A stretch of 8,591 bases of DNA, from NCBI GenBank assembly GCA_031263835.1, contig JAISEZ010000096.1, positions 1-8,591 of the forward strand. The letters run 5' to 3'. The notes below the pieces were generated by a model. The model made no database searches and was not told the DNA's origin. It was given only the letters and a program-made list of their open reading frames with translations. The first letter of the stretch is position 1. Each line of letters starts with the position of its first letter. Positions 5,757 to 8,591 of the stretch are shown one piece after another. The stretch is from Tannerella sp. (GTDB lineage: Bacteria > Bacteroidota > Bacteroidia > Bacteroidales > Tannerellaceae). The translations under genes were made by a program, and so were the position numbers.

Positions 5757-8222
5757 TCAGATAAATAAACGACCTGCCTGATGGACGGCGAAGGCGACGG
5801 CCCACGCCAGTATGCACGTGTATCCGATGACGAACAGTCCCCACTTCCACGAACGGGACTCCTTCACAATGGCCGTGACGGTCGCGATACAGGGAAAGTA
5901 AATCAGCACGAAAAACATCAGACTCAGCGCGACCAGCGGTGTAAACACCGGATTTCCGCGGGCGTCGCGGCTCTGTTTCAGCCGTTCGGTCAGCTGGGCG
6001 CCGCCGGCGTCTTCGTCTTCGCCCGTGTACAGTACGCTCAGCGTGCTGACGACCACTTCCTTGGCCGCCATCCCGGTCAGCAGGCTGATGCTGATTTTCC
6101 AGTCGAAGCCCAGGGGCTGCAACACGGGCTGTACGGCTTGCCCGAGACGTCCGATATAGGAGTTTTGCTGGTGTTCGATGGCCTTGACCCGCTCCAGTTC
6201 GTCTATTTTCTGCTCCTTTTCGCCGGAGGAGAGCAGGGATTGCGAAACCTCCGCTATCTGTTCGTCATAGTGCCTGTCCTGTTCCGTCTCGCGCGGGAAA
6301 TAGCCTAAAAACCAAATGATGACGGACGCAATCAGAATGACGCCGCCCATCTTGCGGAGATACTGGTAAGCCTTGTCCCACATGTGGATGAGGATGGAGC
6401 GCGCCGTGGGCATCCGGTAGGGCGGCAGTTCCATGACAAAGGGGATGTCTTCACCCTTAATCAGGAAACGTTTGAAGAGACGCGCCATCACGACGGCCAG
6501 CAGAATCCCCGAGCCGTACAGGATAAACAGGATGAGACCGGCCTGACCGGGAAAGAAGGCGCCCGCCAGCAGCAGATAGACGGGCAGGCGGGCGCTGCAA
6601 CTCATCAGCGGGTTGACCAGCATGGTCAGCATCCGGCTGTTGCGGCTTTCGATGGTGCGCGACGCCAGGATGGCCGGGACGTTGCAGCCGAATCCCATAA
6701 TCAGGGAAATAAAGGATTTCCCGTGCAGTCCCATGGCATGCATCAGCTTGTCCATGATAAACGCGGCCCGCGCCATGTAGCCCGAATCTTCCATCAGGGA
6801 GATGAAGGCATAGAGAATCAGTATGTTCGGAAGAAAGACAATCACGCCGCCGACGCCGCGAATGATGCCGTCGACCAGCAAATCCTTCAGCGGGCCTTCC
6901 GCCAGGTAGCTCTGGACAAAGGCCCCGACGGATTCCACCAGCGTTTCAATCCAGTTCATCGGATATTCGCCCAGCCGGAAGGTGGCTTCGAACATAATCC
7001 ACATGAAAAGCAGGAAGACGGGAAAGCCCAGCATCCGGTGCGTGACAACGGCGTCGATGAGCTGCGTACGCGACACGTCCCGGAGCTTGTTGGGCACATA
7101 CGTCTCGCGCAGGGCGCCGGAGATGAATCCGTAACGGGCATCCGCAAAAGCCGTTTCGCTGTCGGTATGCAGCAGATGCTCCAGCTGCGCGACGTCGCGG
7201 TCGCGTTCCTTCAGGATGGCTTCGTGCGCGGGCAGTTGACGGATATACTGTTCGGCCGCCCGGTCCCGTTCCAGCAGCTGGATGGCCAGGCAGCGTTTCG
7301 AGCGGCTCTCTTCGATGGCGCTGTTTGCGCGGAGCAGGTTCCGGATGTGCCGGATACTGCCCTCCAGCGTTTCCCCGTAATTGATATGGACATGACGCAG
7401 CACGGGGTCGGTTTCCTCATACACCTGAATGACACGGTTAAAGAGCGCATCCAGCCCTTCGCCCGTACGCCCGTTGGTCGGGACGACGGGAATCCCGATC
7501 ATCCGCGCCAGGGAAGGGTAATCGAACCTGTCGCCGTGGCGCTCCAGGCTGTCGTACATGTTGAGCGCAATCACCGCCGGGACGTCCATGTCAATCAGCT
7601 GGCACGTCAGGTAGAAGTTACGCTCCGGATTGGAGGCGTCCACCACGTTGACAACCACGTCCGGAAGTTCGTTGTCGAGATGGTCGCGCACATACTTTTC
7701 CTCAGCTGTGCAATTCGACAGCGAATACGTCCCCGGCAGGTCAACAATCCTGAACCGGTAGCCGTTCTGTTTAAATTCGGCCTTTTTGGCGTCGACCGTC
7801 ACGCCGCCGTAGTTTCCCACATGTTCGTGAGCGCCGGAAGCGCAGTTGAACAGCGACGTTTTCCCGGAGTTGGGATTGCCGACAAAAGCCACGTTGATGG
7901 TTTTTCCCCGGTCGAGGGCCAGGGAGCGCAGTTCGTCTTCCGGAACGGTAAATGCGTGCGGCGTCGCGACCGGCTGTTCGGCTGCCGCCACCTCCTGACC
8001 GGGCGTGAGCACCTCAATCAGCCGTGCGTCGTTGCGGCGCAGCGACAGGTCGTATCCGATAATGCGGTACTGAATCGGATCCTTTAACGGGGCATTCTGG
8101 ATGACCTGCACCTCTTTGCCCCGGATAAATCCCATTTCCGTGATACGCCTGCGGAATGCACCGCGTCCCGTCACCTTCACAATCACGCCCTTTGCGCCCG
8201 TTTGAAGTTCCGATAATCTCAT
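5757..8222 (-). CDS. feoAB: FeoA-FeoB fusion ferrous iron transporter
   Basis: Inner-membrane Fe2+ importer with its cytosolic FeoA partner fused at the N-terminus, 821 residues. FeoA (SH3-like) spans about 1-73. The GTPase domain follows with G1 GNPNSGKT at 115-122, switch I Thr in GVTVD (about 142), G3 DLPGTYSL at 161-168 and G4 NMYD at 221-224. A helical spacer runs to about 390. The membrane part starts near GFPVFLLFMWIMF (399-411), with GFGCNVPAI at 510-518 and the two Gate regions NPLMSCSARLPVY (537-549) and TGMAAKEVVVSTL (716-728), both intact with the expected cysteine. A charged loop (about 645-690) separates membrane segments. The start at 8222 (MRLSELQTG) is the FeoA family start; an in-frame ATG at 8279 lies upstream of the predicted promoter. 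The fusion is common in Bacteroidetes. Followed by the Cys-rich partner. Confidence 0.95.
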   Translation of the reverse strand: MRLSELQTGAKGVIVKVTGRGAFRRRITEMGFIRGKEVQVIQNAPLKDPIQYRIIGYDLSLRRNDARLIEVLTPGQEVAAAEQPVATPHAFTVPEDELRSLALDRGKTINVAFVGNPNSGKTSLFNCASGAHEHVGNYGGVTVDAKKAEFKQNGYRFRIVDLPGTYSLSNCTAEEKYVRDHLDNELPDVVVNVVDASNPERNFYLTCQLIDMDVPAVIALNMYDSLERHGDRFDYPSLARMIGIPVVPTNGRTGEGLDALFNRVIQVYEETDPVLRHVHINYGETLEGSIRHIRNLLRANSAIEESRSKRCLAIQLLERDRAAEQYIRQLPAHEAILKERDRDVAQLEHLLHTDSETAFADARYGFISGALRETYVPNKLRDVSRTQLIDAVVTHRMLGFPVFLLFMWIMFEATFRLGEYPMNWIETLVESVGAFVQSYLAEGPLKDLLVDGIIRGVGGVIVFLPNILILYAFISLMEDSGYMARAAFIMDKLMHAMGLHGKSFISLIMGFGCNVPAILASRTIESRNSRMLTMLVNPLMSCSARLPVYLLLAGAFFPGQAGLILFILYGSGILLAVVMARLFKRFLIKGEDIPFVMELPPYRMPTARSILIHMWDKAYQYLRKMGGVILIASVIIWFLGYFPRETEQDRHYDEQIAEVSQSLLSSGEKEQKIDELERVKAIEHQQNSYIGRLGQAVQPVLQPLGFDWKISISLLTGMAAKEVVVSTLSVLYTGEDEDAGGAQLTERLKQSRDARGNPVFTPLVALSLMFFVLIYFPCIATVTAIVKESRSWKWGLFVIGYTCILAWAVAFAVHQAGRLFI

Positions 8223-8238
8223 GTTTGAAAACTGAACG

Positions 8239-8246
8239 CAAAAGTA
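8239..8246 (-). promoter_or_regulatory. Candidate -7 element of the feo operon
   Basis: On the minus strand TACTTTTG fits TAnnTTTG exactly and lies 16 bp before the FeoAB ATG, implying a very short leader. I see no good -33 element at the expected distance, so the promoter may depend on an activator or be only approximate. Confidence 0.45.
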
Positions 8247-8277
8247 CGGCTTTTCAATGAAACAGACTTCGCCGCCC

Positions 8278-8301
8278 AATACCTAAAAGTAGGTATTTTT
8301 T
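8278..8301. promoter_or_regulatory. Perfect 8-bp palindrome upstream of feoAB
   Basis: AATACCTA (8278-8285) and TAGGTATT (8290-8297) are exact reverse complements around AAAG, followed on the plus strand by four more T (8298-8301). It lies about 30 bp upstream of the feo -7 element. It could be an operator for an iron- or redox-responsive regulator. Read on the plus strand it also has the form of a small terminator, but no plus-strand gene ends nearby. I cannot name a regulator. Confidence 0.5.
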
Positions 8302-8304
8302 CAG

Positions 8305-8359
8305 TGATTAGTGATTAGTGATGAGTGGTGAGTGGGTAGTGGTGAGTGATTAGTGAGGG
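8305..8359. repeat. 7-bp tandem repeat, about eight units
   Basis: Heptamers follow without gaps: TGATTAG, TGATTAG, TGATGAG, TGGTGAG, TGGGTAG, TGGTGAG, TGATTAG and a last degenerate TGAGGGT. Two units of the same family (TGGGTAG, TGATTAG) form the very end of obgE at 4917-4930. Confidence 0.85.
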
Positions 8360-8382
8360 TACAATTCAAAATGCAGTATTCA

Positions 8383-8397
8383 CAATCCGAAGGATTG
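8383..8397. other. Small perfect hairpin, loop GAA
   Basis: CAATCC (8383-8388) and GGATTG (8392-8397) pair perfectly around GAA. It lies just beyond the terminator at 8409-8435, between two minus-strand genes. Its loop and shape resemble the small hairpin at 653-665 read on the other strand. No function is apparent. Confidence 0.4.
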
Positions 8398-8408
8398 AAT
8401 ATAAATAA

Positions 8409-8435
8409 CCCCCAATGAAGCAACGCAATTGGGGG
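8409..8435 (-). terminator. Rho-independent terminator of the gene at the right edge
   Basis: On the minus strand CCCCCAAT (8435-8428) pairs perfectly with ATTGGGGG (8416-8409) over an 11-base loop and is followed by TTATTTATATT. The strong GC stem plus T-rich tail indicates termination of minus-strand transcription arriving from beyond the window's right end. The plus-strand side has no T-tract. Confidence 0.75.
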
Positions 8436-8523
8436 CTATGACGAAGACATTCCCTGTCTACAAGCTAAAGAAAGGGTTGAAAAATTACGCCGTGCGCAGT
8501 AAAATACGGCTTAAACAAAAATC

Positions 8524-8591
8524 TTATTCTGCTGATGCGGCAGGGGTAGCCGTCGCTACATGCTTGCTGCGTTCTACCGACTGCAATGCCA
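8524..8591 (-). CDS. Possible C-terminal fragment of a minus-strand gene
   Basis: The frame entering from the right edge gives 21 residues, ALQSVERSKHVATATPAASAE, then TAA at 8524-8526. The Ala/Thr-rich tail looks like the disordered end of a longer protein, and the strong minus-strand terminator at 8409-8435 implies a gene ends in this area. The stop-to-terminator distance of roughly 90 bp is long. A second minus frame stays open to about 8464 but reads as an unlikely protein. The fragment is too short to name a family. Confidence 0.4.
   Translation of the reverse strand, partial: ALQSVERSKHVATATPAASAE

Noticed and set aside
8438..8591. Plus-strand open frame from an ATG at 8438 to the window end (51 codons)
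   Set aside because: Its start adjoins the stem of a minus-strand terminator, and the opposite strand carries a more plausible gene end with stop and terminator.
8400..8591. tmRNA or other structured RNA gene at the right edge
   Set aside because: No tmRNA 5' or 3' acceptor sequence or tag frame could be matched; the hairpin is better explained as a terminator.

Overview
The window looks like a chromosomal segment of a member of Bacteroidetes, most likely Bacteroidales. Three things point there: the gene order hpt-adk-obgE, the FeoA-FeoB fusion followed by a small Cys-rich partner, and candidate promoters of the Bacteroidetes type (-7 element TAnnTTTG) in front of three transcription units. 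The assignment rests on recognising protein families by eye; no database was searched.

Layout. 1-748 holds no gene I can support. It is packed with nested repeats: an 8-bp tandem run, a 17-bp perfect inverted repeat, a 13-unit array of 21-bp units each built on a palindrome, and a second nested inverted-repeat element. 749-952 (-) encodes a small winged-helix protein and 1053-2597 (-) a bifunctional NAD(P)H-hydrate repair enzyme. A compact divergent promoter region (about 2617-2667) separates these from a plus-strand cluster: hpt (2691-3236), adk (3260-3841) and obgE (3881-4930). 4931-5547 lies between convergent genes and stacks three repeat types: a CACAGAGACACGGAG-type repeat, a C/G-rich palindrome, and six 41-bp tandem units that each fold as a two-stem hairpin. 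5548-5745 and 5757-8222 (both -) form a ferrous-iron uptake operon. 8223-8523 holds its promoter, a perfect 8-bp palindrome, a 7-bp tandem repeat and a terminator. At the right edge is what may be the last 21 codons of another minus-strand gene.

Function. The genes are housekeeping: purine salvage (Hpt), adenylate balance (Adk), a ribosome-assembly GTPase (Obg), repair of damaged NAD(P)H, and Fe2+ import (FeoAB plus partner). They do not form a novel system. The unusual content is the repeat DNA: palindromic tandem arrays outside the genes, and short 7-8 bp tandem repeats that run into the 3' ends of adk and obgE. The most interesting observations are the 21-bp palindrome array inside what may be a MITE-like unit (91-503) and the 41-bp hairpin array whose two arms change together from unit to unit.
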